Shown here in pieces: positions 36,548 through 45,750 of a stretch of 64,000 nt of DNA. Position 1 is the first letter of the stretch, and each line of letters starts with the position of its first letter. A program made the position numbers and the translations under genes. The notes under the pieces are model-generated. The model did not search any database, was not told the DNA's origin, and saw nothing but the letters and a program-made list of their open reading frames with translations. Source of the DNA: JAPOXR01 sp965219635 (lineage in GTDB: Bacteria; Pseudomonadota; Alphaproteobacteria; Rhodobacterales; Rhodobacteraceae); NCBI GenBank assembly GCA_965219635.1, contig OZ244783.1, forward strand, positions 1,550,001 through 1,614,000, in the 5' to 3' direction.

Positions 36548-38212
36548 CTAGACATTAAGCGCCCGCGGCCTCTTCCATTCAAACCATTTCACAATCAGGA
36601 GTCTCGTCAGATAGACCGCCGAGAACACCGAGGTGACAATTCCAATTCCGAGCGTGACTGAGAAGCCGCGCACCGGGCCAGAGCCGATTGCGAACAGTAT
36701 GATGGCTGCAATCATGGTGGTGATGTTTGCATCGAGAATGGCAGTAATCGCTCTGGCGTAACCTTGCTCAATCGCACTGGCTGGTCCGCGAGCGGTCCTG
36801 CTTTCTTCCCGTATGCGTTCAAAGATCAGTACATTGGCATCGACAGCCATTCCAATGGTCAGCACGATCCCGGCAATGCCGGGCAATGTCAGCGTGGCGC
36901 CAACCGCCGATAGCACTCCAAAGATCAGGATAAGATTGGTAATCAACGCCACATTCGCAAAGATGCCGAACAGGCCGTAACTGGCGGCCATGAATACAAG
37001 AACCGCCGCGAACGCGATCACACAGGCGATGCGCCCGGCATCGATCGAGTCCTGGCCAAGTTCTGGACCGACCGTCCTTTCTTCGAGAAAGGTCATGCCT
37101 GCCGGAAGGGCGCCTGCCCTCAAAAGGATCGCAAGGCGATTGGATTCCTCGACCGTGAAACGGCCGGTGATGATACCGGCGCCGCCAGGTATGTGATCCT
37201 GAATCACCGGGGCCGAAATAACTTCTCCATCCAGAACGATTGCAAAAGGCGAGCCGATATTGGCAGCCGTGTAGTCGCCGAACCTTCTGGCCCCGGCCGG
37301 ATTGAATCTGAAGGTCACAGCAGGACGGCCATTCTGATCAAAATCCGGCTGGGCATCGGTCAATTCGTCGCCGCTGACCACTGGCGACTTCTCGAGGACA
37401 TAGAATTGGCCCGGTTCATCCAGTGACGGATAGATCACATTTCCGGCCCCAGGAGACGCAGCCTCGTCAGATGTGCGCCGGATAACAGGATGGAATGTCA
37501 GTTTGGCGGTTGCTCCGATCAGTGTCTTGAGTTCTTCAGCCGAACCAAGTCCTGGAACCTGAATGACGATCCGGTCAGCCCCCTGGCGAAGTATCGTGGG
37601 TTCCCTGGTGCCCACTTCGTCGACACGTCTGCGGATGATCTCAAGCGACTGCCGCACTGTGCGTTCGTCAATTGCGGCCATCTCCTCCTCTGTCAGAGTG
37701 ACGATGACCTCATCACTTTCGGACTGGACCTCGATGTCCATTGAACCCACCGAACTCAGCGATACGATCGGCCTGGCAAGATCCTCGACTGCAGCGACTG
37801 CGGCTTCAATGCCGTCCGGGTTCGAGATTCTGACCCGCAATTCGCTGGGAACGGAATCCTGGCGCCTGATGGGGCCTACAGCGTCCCTCACCTCGCGCAA
37901 GGCATCCCGGACATCTGGCCACATGCCGTCCAAACGCTCGTAATGGACATCCTGGAGCCTGACTTCAGCCAGAAGATGGGCCCCACCCCGGAGATCAAGG
38001 CCCAGATTGACAAGGGAAGACGGCAACCAGCCGGGCCAGCCGCCGAGCTGCTCCTGCATCTCCGCATTCAGCGTCAGACCGGCTTCATGAATGGCGAGGG
38101 CGTCGTTATGGCTCTCAACCCTCGAGTAGAAGGCATTCGGCAATGCCAAAACCAGCCCTGACGCACAAACGAGCAGGATCGCTATTTGCTTCCACAATGC
38201 GATTCGCAGCAT
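36548..38212 (-). CDS. secD: Protein translocase accessory subunit SecD
   Basis: 554 residues. An N-terminal helix is followed by the LGLDLRGGAHLL motif, the large periplasmic P1 head domain, and a five-helix membrane bundle with GMAVDANVLIFERIREE and the proton-relay Asp. Partner of SecF. The C-terminus ends shortly after the last helix with a basic tail, as usual. Confidence 0.97.
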   Translation of the reverse strand: MLRIALWKQIAILLVCASGLVLALPNAFYSRVESHNDALAIHEAGLTLNAEMQEQLGGWPGWLPSSLVNLGLDLRGGAHLLAEVRLQDVHYERLDGMWPDVRDALREVRDAVGPIRRQDSVPSELRVRISNPDGIEAAVAAVEDLARPIVSLSSVGSMDIEVQSESDEVIVTLTEEEMAAIDERTVRQSLEIIRRRVDEVGTREPTILRQGADRIVIQVPGLGSAEELKTLIGATAKLTFHPVIRRTSDEAASPGAGNVIYPSLDEPGQFYVLEKSPVVSGDELTDAQPDFDQNGRPAVTFRFNPAGARRFGDYTAANIGSPFAIVLDGEVISAPVIQDHIPGGAGIITGRFTVEESNRLAILLRAGALPAGMTFLEERTVGPELGQDSIDAGRIACVIAFAAVLVFMAASYGLFGIFANVALITNLILIFGVLSAVGATLTLPGIAGIVLTIGMAVDANVLIFERIREESRTARGPASAIEQGYARAITAILDANITTMIAAIILFAIGSGPVRGFSVTLGIGIVTSVFSAVYLTRLLIVKWFEWKRPRALNV

Positions 38213-38295
38213 ATCAGGATCCTCGGGGGCTGTTCTTCATGCGCCGCACGGTTGCCGCCGCCGGACTGAACCAGACTGGAAGGTTGTTTCTACTA

Positions 38296-38601
38296 CTAGT
38301 CCACGTTGGTCACGAGTTGAGCGATCGTGTTGCGCATCACTCTGACGCGAGTGTCTTCGGCAATTTCGACTTCGACCTCTGCATCCCTGACTTTGGTGAT
38401 CTTGCCGATCAATCCCCCTTGGGTGACGACCGTATCGCCGCGGGCTAGCGCTTCGACCATCGCCTTGTGCTGTTTCACCTTCTTCTGCTGCGGGCGGATC
38501 AGCAGGAAATACATGATCACGAAGATCAGAATCAGTGGCACAATGCTGGCAAAATTCAGACCACCCCCGGCCGATTGAGCATATGCGGGATTGATGAACA
38601 T
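38296..38601 (-). CDS. yajC: Sec translocon accessory protein YajC
   Basis: 101 residues. One membrane helix (FASIVPLILIFVIMYFLLI) precedes the RPQQKKVKQHKAMVEAL motif and a small beta domain. The N-terminus FINPAYAQSAGGG is typical of alphaproteobacterial YajC. It forms part of the SecDF-YajC complex and starts the operon. Confidence 0.96.
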   Translation of the reverse strand: MFINPAYAQSAGGGLNFASIVPLILIFVIMYFLLIRPQQKKVKQHKAMVEALARGDTVVTQGGLIGKITKVRDAEVEVEIAEDTRVRVMRNTIAQLVTNVD

Positions 38602-39004
38602 TTCGTACCTCTCTCAGACGTTCTTGCACCACTATCCGGTTTCCGGAACATGGCGTAACTATAACTGCCTTCACGCCATTGCAATCGGCGATACCCTGCA
38701 CGCGGGTGACCTGGATGATGCCGCGATCATGCCCGTGTACTGGAACGGCTGGAGTCCGGACCCGAAGCGTCCGAATTGCGCAATATCGCAAGGCACCTAC
38801 GGTTATATTGGACAACTGCATTCTGGTTCCACTTGCATGCTGGATCTTGCGCACACCGAGGTGCCGCATGAACTCCAATTCGGCCTGGATGGCGGCGCTT
38901 GGCCGATCGGGGCCGGAAACGCAAGCTGCTGCGCTGTTTGAGTTTGCCTTCGATTGCGCTATTGGCCATCAGCAATTCTTTACCCTGTTCCTGGAAGCCT
39001 TGGC
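38602..39004. other. Divergent promoter region between yajC and serS
   Basis: About 400 bases with no convincing gene. On the minus strand TTGCAA (38684-38679) and TAGTTA (38661-38656), 17 bases apart, could be the yajC-secDF promoter. The serS side shows no clear promoter, and serS has only a weak ribosome binding site. The gap is also the likely left breakpoint of a local inversion. Confidence 0.4.
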
Positions 39005-40306
39005 ATGCATGACATTCGTTTTGTGAGAGACAATCCAGATAGCTTTGATGCAGCGCTGTCACGGCGTGGAGAGGCACCTCTTGCTGCCAAGCTGATTGCG
39101 ATGGATGCCGCCCGCCGGGAGAAGATTGGCGCGGCCGAGGCTGCGCTTGCCCGCCGGAATGCGGCTTCCAAGCGCGCAGGAAAAGCGAGAGCAGAAGGCG
39201 ACCTTGATGCATTCGAGGCACTCCGGGCGGAAGTAGCTGCCGAAAAGGAACAGATTTCTGTGCTGGAACGCGAGGCGGACACAGAGGCGCGGAATCTCGC
39301 CGAACTGCTGATGACCATCCCGAACATGCCCTATCCTGATGTGCCGGATGGAGAGGACGAAGAAGACAACCAGGAACTGTCAGTTTGGGGCAATCGGCCG
39401 GAGTTCGGGTTTTCCCCGCTAGAGCACTTCCGAATTCCAGGAGCCCAGCGCGGACTCGACTTTGAAGCCGGCGCCCGGCTGTCCGGGTCGAGATTTGTCG
39501 TTATGTCCGGCAGTGTGGCCCGCCTGCACAGGGCCCTGTCCCAGTTCATGATCGACACACACGTGAATTCCAATGGGTGTACGGAAATATGGACCCCCGT
39601 TATCGTTCTGGAAGACATGATGCGGGGCACTGGCCAACTGCCGAAATTTGCCGAGGACTCCTATCAGCTATCTGACGGCAAGTGGCTTGTGCCGACTGCC
39701 GAGGTCACATTGACCAACCTGGTTGCGGATCAGATTATCGACGAGGCAAGCCTGCCGCGACGCTACGTTGCGCACACTCAGTGCTTCCGGTCTGAAGCAG
39801 GCTCTGCCGGCAAGGACACCGCTGGCATGTTACGCCAACACCAGTTCGAAAAGGTGGAAATGGTCTCGGTTACGACTCCGGATGCCAGCGAAACAGAGCA
39901 AGCCAGGATGCGTCGTTGCGCCGAAGGAATACTAGAAGCGCTGGGACTCCATTACCGGACCGTCAGCCTTTGCACGGGCGATCTTGGGTTCGGCGCCCGG
40001 CGCACTTACGACGTTGAGGTCTGGTTGCCCGGTCAAGGGAAGTTCCGGGAGATCAGTTCCGTGTCCACATGCGGTGACTTCCAGGCAAGGCGCATGAATG
40101 CCCGCTACAGGCCCGGGAGTGGAGGCGCACCCATCCATGTACATACTCTAAACGGATCCGGCCTTGCGGTCGGGCGCACACTGATTGCTGTTCTTGAGAA
40201 CGGTCAGCGGGAGGACGGGAGCATCGGCCTTCCCGATGTGCTGAGCCCATACCTTGGCGGGAAGCTGAACATCTCGCCCGAGGGGATGCTCGATAATTCC
40301 GGCTGA
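39005..40306 (+). CDS. serS: Seryl-tRNA synthetase
   Basis: 433 residues from the ATG at 39005 (MHDIRFVRDNPDSFDAAL). An N-terminal antiparallel coiled coil (about residues 30-105) binds the tRNA long arm. Class II motifs follow, with the ATP-binding motif 3 region ISSVSTCGDFQARRMNARY and the final NGSGLAVGRTLIAVLEN. Upstream in-frame codons are not conserved. In many alphaproteobacteria surE follows directly; here an unrelated minus-strand pair intervenes. Confidence 0.97.
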   Translation: MHDIRFVRDNPDSFDAALSRRGEAPLAAKLIAMDAARREKIGAAEAALARRNAASKRAGKARAEGDLDAFEALRAEVAAEKEQISVLEREADTEARNLAELLMTIPNMPYPDVPDGEDEEDNQELSVWGNRPEFGFSPLEHFRIPGAQRGLDFEAGARLSGSRFVVMSGSVARLHRALSQFMIDTHVNSNGCTEIWTPVIVLEDMMRGTGQLPKFAEDSYQLSDGKWLVPTAEVTLTNLVADQIIDEASLPRRYVAHTQCFRSEAGSAGKDTAGMLRQHQFEKVEMVSVTTPDASETEQARMRRCAEGILEALGLHYRTVSLCTGDLGFGARRTYDVEVWLPGQGKFREISSVSTCGDFQARRMNARYRPGSGGAPIHVHTLNGSGLAVGRTLIAVLENGQREDGSIGLPDVLSPYLGGKLNISPEGMLDNSG

Positions 40307-40690
40307 TCCTTAACCGGTACTGCTGATAGGAAGCGGCCCAACCAGCATACAGCAGCCAAGGCAGCCTGCGGCAATTGCAGCGGCAGACTCGTCAGTGTCT
40401 TACTGCGTCCAGCGCTCTTGATAATGGATGGCTGCATGCAATGACTGAAGCACAGATGCAGGCCGTAACCGTGGCAGCAGCCGATGCATGCGACAGCAAT
40501 GAACCGGAGTGGCCTGCCATTCAGATTCAAACCCGGCTGCCCCGGACCGCGGAATGCCGGCAAGCATCCCCAGGTACCCCCAGATCGCGAATGGCGCCAC
40601 CAAATCGACGCAAATTCAGGGTAATCCAACCGTATTCGAGAACGGATGACAGCAAACAAGGTTCAGAACTCTGATGCGGTTGCTGACCAT
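40307..40690. other. Convergent gap between serS and the AbiEii-like gene
   Basis: 384 bases. A 99-codon open frame on the plus strand has no recognisable similarity, no ribosome binding site and random-looking composition, so I do not call it. No hairpin with a T run was found. Confidence 0.4.
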
Positions 40691-41641
40691 TTACAGGCTG
40701 CAATTCGATACTGCTGCCGGTCGGCACGGCTTGTCGCCGCCTTGAAGACCATATTCGCTGATCAATCCGGCAATCATCTCGCTATCGGTACCTTCGAAGG
40801 TGGGCAATGCGCCCCCTGGTCTTGGAGCCTGCCATGTACCAAAGGGAATGATGTTCCGGTCCGTGACCGGATTACCGTCCTGATCAAATTGCAGCCTGCC
40901 ATAATGCTCAGGCCGTACATCCGGGAGACACAGTTGGGCCTCGCGTATCGCTTGCCGCAAGCCCGTTCCGACTCCCTCCAGGTTCATGCCCATGGATAGC
41001 AATATCGGGTCTTCCAGATCATTACTGCGAACAGTCATGCTCCAGTTATACGAAATCGCTTTAATCAAGGAAAACGGATTGACGTCTGTGTTCTTTCCTG
41101 GTGCCGCACAAGCCATCCGCCATAGCGGCAGGACATGACGATCAAGCAGCCAAAGATCGATGAAATCGCGCATCTTCATTCTGGCTCCCGCGGCCAGAGC
41201 CTTGTTGACTGCAAGGTCAGCAAAATGGAGCCGCCAACCGAAATTGGGATCGGGAACCGGCGCATAGAATTCGCTGGCAATTCCGGCCGTCCACTGCAGG
41301 GTCGTGGTTCCGACGGTGGGCTTCATCACCCTGCATTCGCGAAAGCCGCTATACGCTTGGGTTTGCCGAACAGTGAATCCGGCTGCTTCAAGCGATGCGC
41401 AGTCAGCCTGCATCAGTTGATCAAGGCGGCTGGCTCCATCGGCAAGAATGTCGTGGTCATCACTCAACCGGAAGCCGTAATGCTGAATCACCGATCCACC
41501 GGCAAAGGGATTGGAATGGTCACGTTCGGCGCTGATGACCTCAACGACCTCCTTCTGGAACCGGTCAAGAGGCACTGCTGGTTCTGCGGCTGATTTCCTC
41601 GTCGATAGCTGCCGCCAGAAAGGCGGCTTCAAGATCGCCAT
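40691..41641 (-). CDS. AbiEii/AbiGii-like nucleotidyltransferase (candidate toxin)
   Basis: 316 residues from the ATG at 41641; one two codons earlier is possible. The nucleotidyltransferase core is visible near residues 40-65: GGSVIQHYG followed by RLSDDHDIL, matching the GG[ST]...SxDxD pattern of the AbiEii fold. Later DLAVNKALAAGARMKMRDFIDLW fits the conserved DLAxNKxxA...RDxxDL helix. Type IV toxins such as AbiEii/MenT transfer nucleotides to tRNA acceptor stems; this protein's activity is inferred, not shown. It overlaps a small upstream gene by about 77 bases and sits as an insertion between serS and surE. Confidence 0.75.
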   Translation of the reverse strand: MAILKPPFWRQLSTRKSAAEPAVPLDRFQKEVVEVISAERDHSNPFAGGSVIQHYGFRLSDDHDILADGASRLDQLMQADCASLEAAGFTVRQTQAYSGFRECRVMKPTVGTTTLQWTAGIASEFYAPVPDPNFGWRLHFADLAVNKALAAGARMKMRDFIDLWLLDRHVLPLWRMACAAPGKNTDVNPFSLIKAISYNWSMTVRSNDLEDPILLSMGMNLEGVGTGLRQAIREAQLCLPDVRPEHYGRLQFDQDGNPVTDRNIIPFGTWQAPRPGGALPTFEGTDSEMIAGLISEYGLQGGDKPCRPAAVSNCSL

Positions 41642-41855
41642 TCTCACGAAGGGACTCCGCTATCCCTCGCATTCCGCCGTAGGTTGCGTGTCCAGGAATA
41701 TTGGTCAGCGCCCTGCCATCATACTTGTCGTACGCTTCCTTGCGCAGAAACATCAGCCGTTCGCCAATATCCTCATATTTGAGCGTAATGCCGAAGCGCC
41801 GGGCCCGAAGTTCAGCCCCGCAGTAGAAGCGCCCGACTGTATCATGACTGGTCAT
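41565..41855 (-). CDS. Small protein of unknown function overlapping the AbiEii-like gene (candidate antitoxin)
   Basis: 96 residues, not recognised. It is charged and probably helical, with an Arg-rich N-terminal third (ELRARRFGITLKYEDIGERL) and an acidic C-terminal third (AESLRENGDLEAAFLAAAIDEEISRR). No membrane segment or signal. Its 3' end overlaps the nucleotidyltransferase start in another frame, which implies co-translation. Toxin-antitoxin pairing is an inference from position and size; no helix-turn-helix is obvious. There is no good ribosome binding site at the chosen ATG. Confidence 0.55.
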   Translation of the reverse strand: MTSHDTVGRFYCGAELRARRFGITLKYEDIGERLMFLRKEAYDKYDGRALTNIPGHATYGGMRGIAESLRENGDLEAAFLAAAIDEEISRRTSSAS

Positions 41856-42061
41856 GGCATAAACATGGTGATCAACTTGCCTGGATTAAAGTTGCGGTAT
41901 CGAGAATGGTTCGAAATACGGCTTGCGATGGCCAAATTGCCAAAGCGGCCAGCGACCGATCAACAATCGGCGGCACATGATCATGCGCATAACCATCCCT
42001 CTTTACCGTTCCCCAGCCGTAAACTATCAGTGCGCTTCCTTGCAGCAATTCCGGTGAGAGC

Positions 42062-42847
42062 ATGCGAATCCTGATTACGAATGATGACGGAATCGATGCC
42101 CCGGGCCTGGCGGTGATGCGGGAAATCGCTGCAAGTGTTGCAGGCCCCGATGGCATCGTGAAGACGGTTGCGCCCATTCAGGAGCAATCGGGAAACGGAC
42201 ACGCGGTCTCCTTTGTTCATCCCATGCTTCTCACTGCAAAGAGCAATGGCGAGATTGCCGTCTCCGGCACGCCGGCCGACTGCGTCTTGATCGGTTTGCA
42301 CGAGTTCGGGGAGAATGAACGGCCTGATCTTGTCCTGTCTGGTGTGAACCGGGGCAACAATTCCGGCGAGAATGCAGTCTACTCGGGAACGATCGGCGCC
42401 GCCCTGGAAGCATCCCTGCATGGAGTGCGGGCGATTGCGCTTTCTCAGTATTATGGACCCACCAACAGGGAACTTGCCGACCCGTTTGATGCGGCGCGGG
42501 TTCACGGGGTAGCTGTTGTGAAGTCACTGCTTGAAAATGCTCCTTGGGGCGATCATCCATACGAGTTGTTCTACAATGTGAATTTTCCTCCCTGCCGCGC
42601 CGAGGATGTCGCCGGCACAAAGGCGGCGACCCAGGGAGCAAGAATTGGCAGCCGATTCACCGTGACTCCGCACAAGTCACCCAATGGACGCAACTTCATG
42701 TGGATCCGAAGTGGACGCCAGGATGCCGGCGCTCAGGAGGGCAGCGATGTTCAGGCCAACCTCGAGAATTTCATTTCCATCACACCGATGCGCGCGGATT
42801 TGACGGATCACAACGCGCTGAGTGCCATTGCGCCTCTGTATCAGTGA
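42062..42847 (+). CDS. surE: 5'/3'-nucleotidase SurE
   Basis: 261 residues. The metal-binding start MRILITNDDGIDAPGL and SGVNRGNNSGENAVYSGTIGAA are diagnostic. Dephosphorylates nucleoside monophosphates in stationary phase. A GGTGAGAG sequence precedes the ATG. Its stop overlaps the pcm start (GTGA), the classical surE-pcm pair. Confidence 0.96.
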   Translation: MRILITNDDGIDAPGLAVMREIAASVAGPDGIVKTVAPIQEQSGNGHAVSFVHPMLLTAKSNGEIAVSGTPADCVLIGLHEFGENERPDLVLSGVNRGNNSGENAVYSGTIGAALEASLHGVRAIALSQYYGPTNRELADPFDAARVHGVAVVKSLLENAPWGDHPYELFYNVNFPPCRAEDVAGTKAATQGARIGSRFTVTPHKSPNGRNFMWIRSGRQDAGAQEGSDVQANLENFISITPMRADLTDHNALSAIAPLYQ

Positions 42848-43488
42848 ACCGGCAGGTCCAGAAACTGGATGGCCTGATCGAGACTGTCAGGCGCCGGGGC
42901 ATTGAAGATGAAAGCGTGCTTTCCGCAATGGGAGCAATCGACCGCCGGAAATTCGTGCCGGATGCATTTGCGGCCATGGCCTATGAAGACATTCCCCTTC
43001 CAATAGAGCGTGGACAGACGATCAGCCAGCCAACTGTCGTGGGCATGATGACCCAGGCCCTCGAACTGGGCGACCACCACCGGGTTCTTGAAATCGGCAC
43101 CGGGTCAGGCTACCAGACCCTTGTACTATCGTACCTCGCCAAATACGTGTACAGCCTCGAGAGGCATAGGAGACTGGCGGATGCCGCCAGAAAGCTTGTC
43201 ATTGAAACACACAAGCGGATCAACGTTTCGATTTCCGTTGGCGACGGCACCAAAGGCATGCCCGAAGCTGCCCCATTCGACAGGATCATTATCACTGCCG
43301 CATCAGAGGATGTTCCGCCAATGCTGGTTGAACAGTTGAAAGTAGGCGGCAAGATGGTTGTTCCGGTTGAGCGCTCGGAAATGGATCAAAGATTGTTGAA
43401 AATCGACAAGACGCAGGCAGGTCTGGTATACACTGATCTGGGCGGGGTGAGGTTCGTGCCCTTGCTTGAAGGAGTGAACAATGACTGA
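42844..43488 (+). CDS. pcm: Protein-L-isoaspartate O-methyltransferase
   Basis: 214 residues from a GTG overlapping the surE stop; the frame stays open farther upstream inside surE but that stretch is not conserved. The SAM-binding motif is VLEIGTGSGYQT and the substrate-loop motif is TISQPTVVGMMTQAL. Repairs isoaspartyl damage in aged proteins. It overlaps the following nlpD-like gene by eight bases. Confidence 0.95.
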   Translation: MNRQVQKLDGLIETVRRRGIEDESVLSAMGAIDRRKFVPDAFAAMAYEDIPLPIERGQTISQPTVVGMMTQALELGDHHRVLEIGTGSGYQTLVLSYLAKYVYSLERHRRLADAARKLVIETHKRINVSISVGDGTKGMPEAAPFDRIIITAASEDVPPMLVEQLKVGGKMVVPVERSEMDQRLLKIDKTQAGLVYTDLGGVRFVPLLEGVNND

Positions 43489-44569
43489 CTCGCACATTCT
43501 CGACTCCGACCCGAGACAGAACCCGGCAGTGACTCCGTCCATATCGGGTAAACGGATGCCACCAGTCTTGACAGTTGCAGCAATTGCGGCGCTTGCCGTT
43601 GCCGCCGGATGCAACTTCGACATGCGCGGTGATGCAATAACCAGGCCATACAACATTGAGGTGCCACAACAGGAAACCACGGCAGGGCCAACCGCCCTGT
43701 CCGTTGAACCGCTGACCGCCAGCCCAACACCTGTGCAACGAACTGAAGTAGCACCGTTCCAGGAACAGAAATTCGTTGTTGCGAAAGAAGGCGACACAGT
43801 CCGGAGAATTGCTCTGCAACACAGGACCGATCCTGATCGGCTTGCCAGCTTCAATTCGGTCTTTGTCGATGCGCCTTTGGATCCCGGGCAGATCATTCTG
43901 TTCCCTGCCGATGCCAGCCCAGGATCGGCGCCGGGAATTGCCGAGCTTGCGGAGAACGCAATCGCTGAGGTCGAGTCTGCCGAAACTGTTGGCGGCCAAC
44001 CAGCAGCAATTGTTTCCGAGGCCCAGAATAATCCCGGCCGGGCCGAACCATCGGTTGCATCAGGCGGTTCAAGCGCGGTTGTGACCAGGACCGCTGCGCT
44101 GCCGGATGAAGAAGTCCCAGCACCGCCTAGCCGTAACGAGCCACTTCCAGAGTCCCCTGCTCAAGTTGAACTTCCGGACTCACCGAACCTTGGACAGTTC
44201 AGAACAGCCAGCCTGGACACAACCTTCACCATGCCGGTAGCAGGTGAGATCATCAATCCGTATTCCGGCGTTGGAGGCAACGAGGGTATCGACATTGCCG
44301 CGCCGGCGGGAACATCGGTCGTCGCTGCGGGCCATGGCGAAGTCGCACTGGTTTCCCGGAATTCAGACAATACAGCAATTCTGCTTATCCGGCACCCGGA
44401 GGACATTTTCACCGTCTATGCCAACATCACGGGCGTCAATCTGAAGTCCGGTGACCAGGTCGCAAAGGGACAGGCAATTGGAGTCGTTGCAAGCGGCGAG
44501 AAAGAGTACCTCCACTTCGAAGTCAGGATTGGAACGCAGAGTACTGACCCGATACCGTACCTGTCCTGA
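43481..44569 (+). CDS. nlpD: NlpD-like LysM / degenerate M23 lipoprotein
   Basis: 362 residues. A hydrophobic stretch ending in VAAGC gives a lipobox. A LysM domain follows (VAKEGDTVRRIALQHRT), then a Pro/Glu-rich linker and a LytM/M23 domain from about residue 255. In that domain the zinc site is broken: NEGID replaces HxxxD and YLH replaces HxH. E. coli NlpD has the same losses and acts as an amidase activator, not a hydrolase. Position after surE-pcm supports the NlpD name. Confidence 0.88.
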   Translation: MTDSHILDSDPRQNPAVTPSISGKRMPPVLTVAAIAALAVAAGCNFDMRGDAITRPYNIEVPQQETTAGPTALSVEPLTASPTPVQRTEVAPFQEQKFVVAKEGDTVRRIALQHRTDPDRLASFNSVFVDAPLDPGQIILFPADASPGSAPGIAELAENAIAEVESAETVGGQPAAIVSEAQNNPGRAEPSVASGGSSAVVTRTAALPDEEVPAPPSRNEPLPESPAQVELPDSPNLGQFRTASLDTTFTMPVAGEIINPYSGVGGNEGIDIAAPAGTSVVAAGHGEVALVSRNSDNTAILLIRHPEDIFTVYANITGVNLKSGDQVAKGQAIGVVASGEKEYLHFEVRIGTQSTDPIPYLS

Positions 44570-44996
44570 GATTGGCGGCACCGCAATCCGTGCTATCATG
44601 CAATTGGAACACTTGCCGTGGCTGGCCTGCGCATTTGAGAGTTCGCCTTGGTCTTGCCGTGCCTGTTGAGTAGGTTGCACGGCCTGCTTACCTATTATGA
44701 CTGGACTCGCACTGAAACCATCAAGGCACAGCGTTCATTCAACTCATACCAGACAGGATTGGGCGCTCACCTGCCCCTGAATCTTCAAAGGCAGCCGTCT
44801 GATGCAGTGCAGGGCGAGCCATCAAACTTGCTCACCCTTCTGGGGTTCCACGCACTTGGACAGGAAATGACCTGAACATCCTGTTCGGTCGCCAAACGAA
44901 TTCTGGTATTCACAATCCTGCTTGCGGCCACCATGATACCGGCGCGAATTCAACGGTCGCAATCGTCCAACCAGTCAATTCAGAGGCAGGAAGCTC
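44570..44996. other. Gap between nlpD and an SDR gene
   Basis: 427 bases. A 75-codon open frame at 44648-44875 has no recognisable domain. No tRNA or terminator hairpin seen. Confidence 0.4.
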
Positions 44997-45746
44997 ATGT
45001 CGGAACTTAAGGTAGCGCTGATAACCGGCGCCGGAACAGGAATTGGGAGAGCAGCTGCTCTCGCACTTGGCCGAATTGGCTATTCGTTGGTGCTGGTGGG
45101 ACGGAGGCGGGAACCGCTGGAAGAAACCGCCTCGCTGACGGGTCAAGCGAACTCCATGGTTCAGCCGTGTGATGTTTCGGATGCATCCTCGGTCGAGGAG
45201 TTGTTCAAGCGGGTTAACGGCAGCCATGGCAGGCTCGACCTCCTGTTCAATAACGCCGGCATGTCAGCTCCGCCCACAACCATTGACGAATTGGAGGTGG
45301 ACACCTGGAACCAATGCGTCGGTGTGAACCTGACAGGCTCTTTCCTTTGCGCCCGGCAAGCCTTCAAAATGATGAGAAACCAGTCTCCGCAGGGCGGACG
45401 AATAATAAATAACGGCTCGATTTCCGCTCACACACCCCGCCCCTGTTCAACCGCCTATACGTCCACCAAGCATGCCATCACAGGTTTGACCAAGTGTCTT
45501 TCTCTTGATGGACGCCAATTCAACATAGCATGCGGGCAGATCGATATTGGTAATGCAGGCACGGACATGGCGGCAAAGTTCCCGCTTGGCGTGCCGCAGG
45601 CATCGGGCGACATCAGGCCTGAACCGATATTCGATGTCGATCACTGCGGGGACGCAATTGCTTTCATGGCCGGACTGCCCCTGGAAACAAACGTCCAGTT
45701 TCTGACCATCATGGCCACTACAATGCCTTATGTGGGTAGGGGATAA
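44997..45746 (+). CDS. SDR family oxidoreductase
   Basis: 249 residues. TGAGTGIG nucleotide-binding motif at residues 11-18, LLFNNAGMS after strand 4, catalytic Ser in NNGSISAHTPRP and Tyr/Lys in YTSTK. The C-terminal third is canonical. Substrate unknown. It lies between nlpD and the DUF815 gene, ends four bases from the DUF815 stop on the other strand, and looks like an addition to an otherwise conserved block. Confidence 0.9.
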   Translation: MSELKVALITGAGTGIGRAAALALGRIGYSLVLVGRRREPLEETASLTGQANSMVQPCDVSDASSVEELFKRVNGSHGRLDLLFNNAGMSAPPTTIDELEVDTWNQCVGVNLTGSFLCARQAFKMMRNQSPQGGRIINNGSISAHTPRPCSTAYTSTKHAITGLTKCLSLDGRQFNIACGQIDIGNAGTDMAAKFPLGVPQASGDIRPEPIFDVDHCGDAIAFMAGLPLETNVQFLTIMATTMPYVGRG

Positions 45747-45750
45747 GGCC

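Noticed and set aside
38602..39004. Possible tRNA-Ser near serS
   Set aside because: No cloverleaf or T-loop consensus found on either strand here or in the other gaps.
40375..40674. 99-codon open frame after serS
   Set aside because: No ribosome binding site, no recognisable domain and composition like neighbouring non-coding DNA.
42544..42843. N-terminal extension of Pcm to 314 residues
   Set aside because: The extra part is out-of-frame surE; the GTG overlapping the surE stop gives the normal family length.
43481..44569. Calling the nlpD-like gene an active M23 endopeptidase
   Set aside because: The zinc ligands HxxxD and HxH are replaced by NEGID and YLH, so an amidase-activator role is better supported.
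44648..44875. 75-codon open frame after nlpD
   Set aside because: No similarity or ribosome binding site; probably chance in a GC-rich gap.
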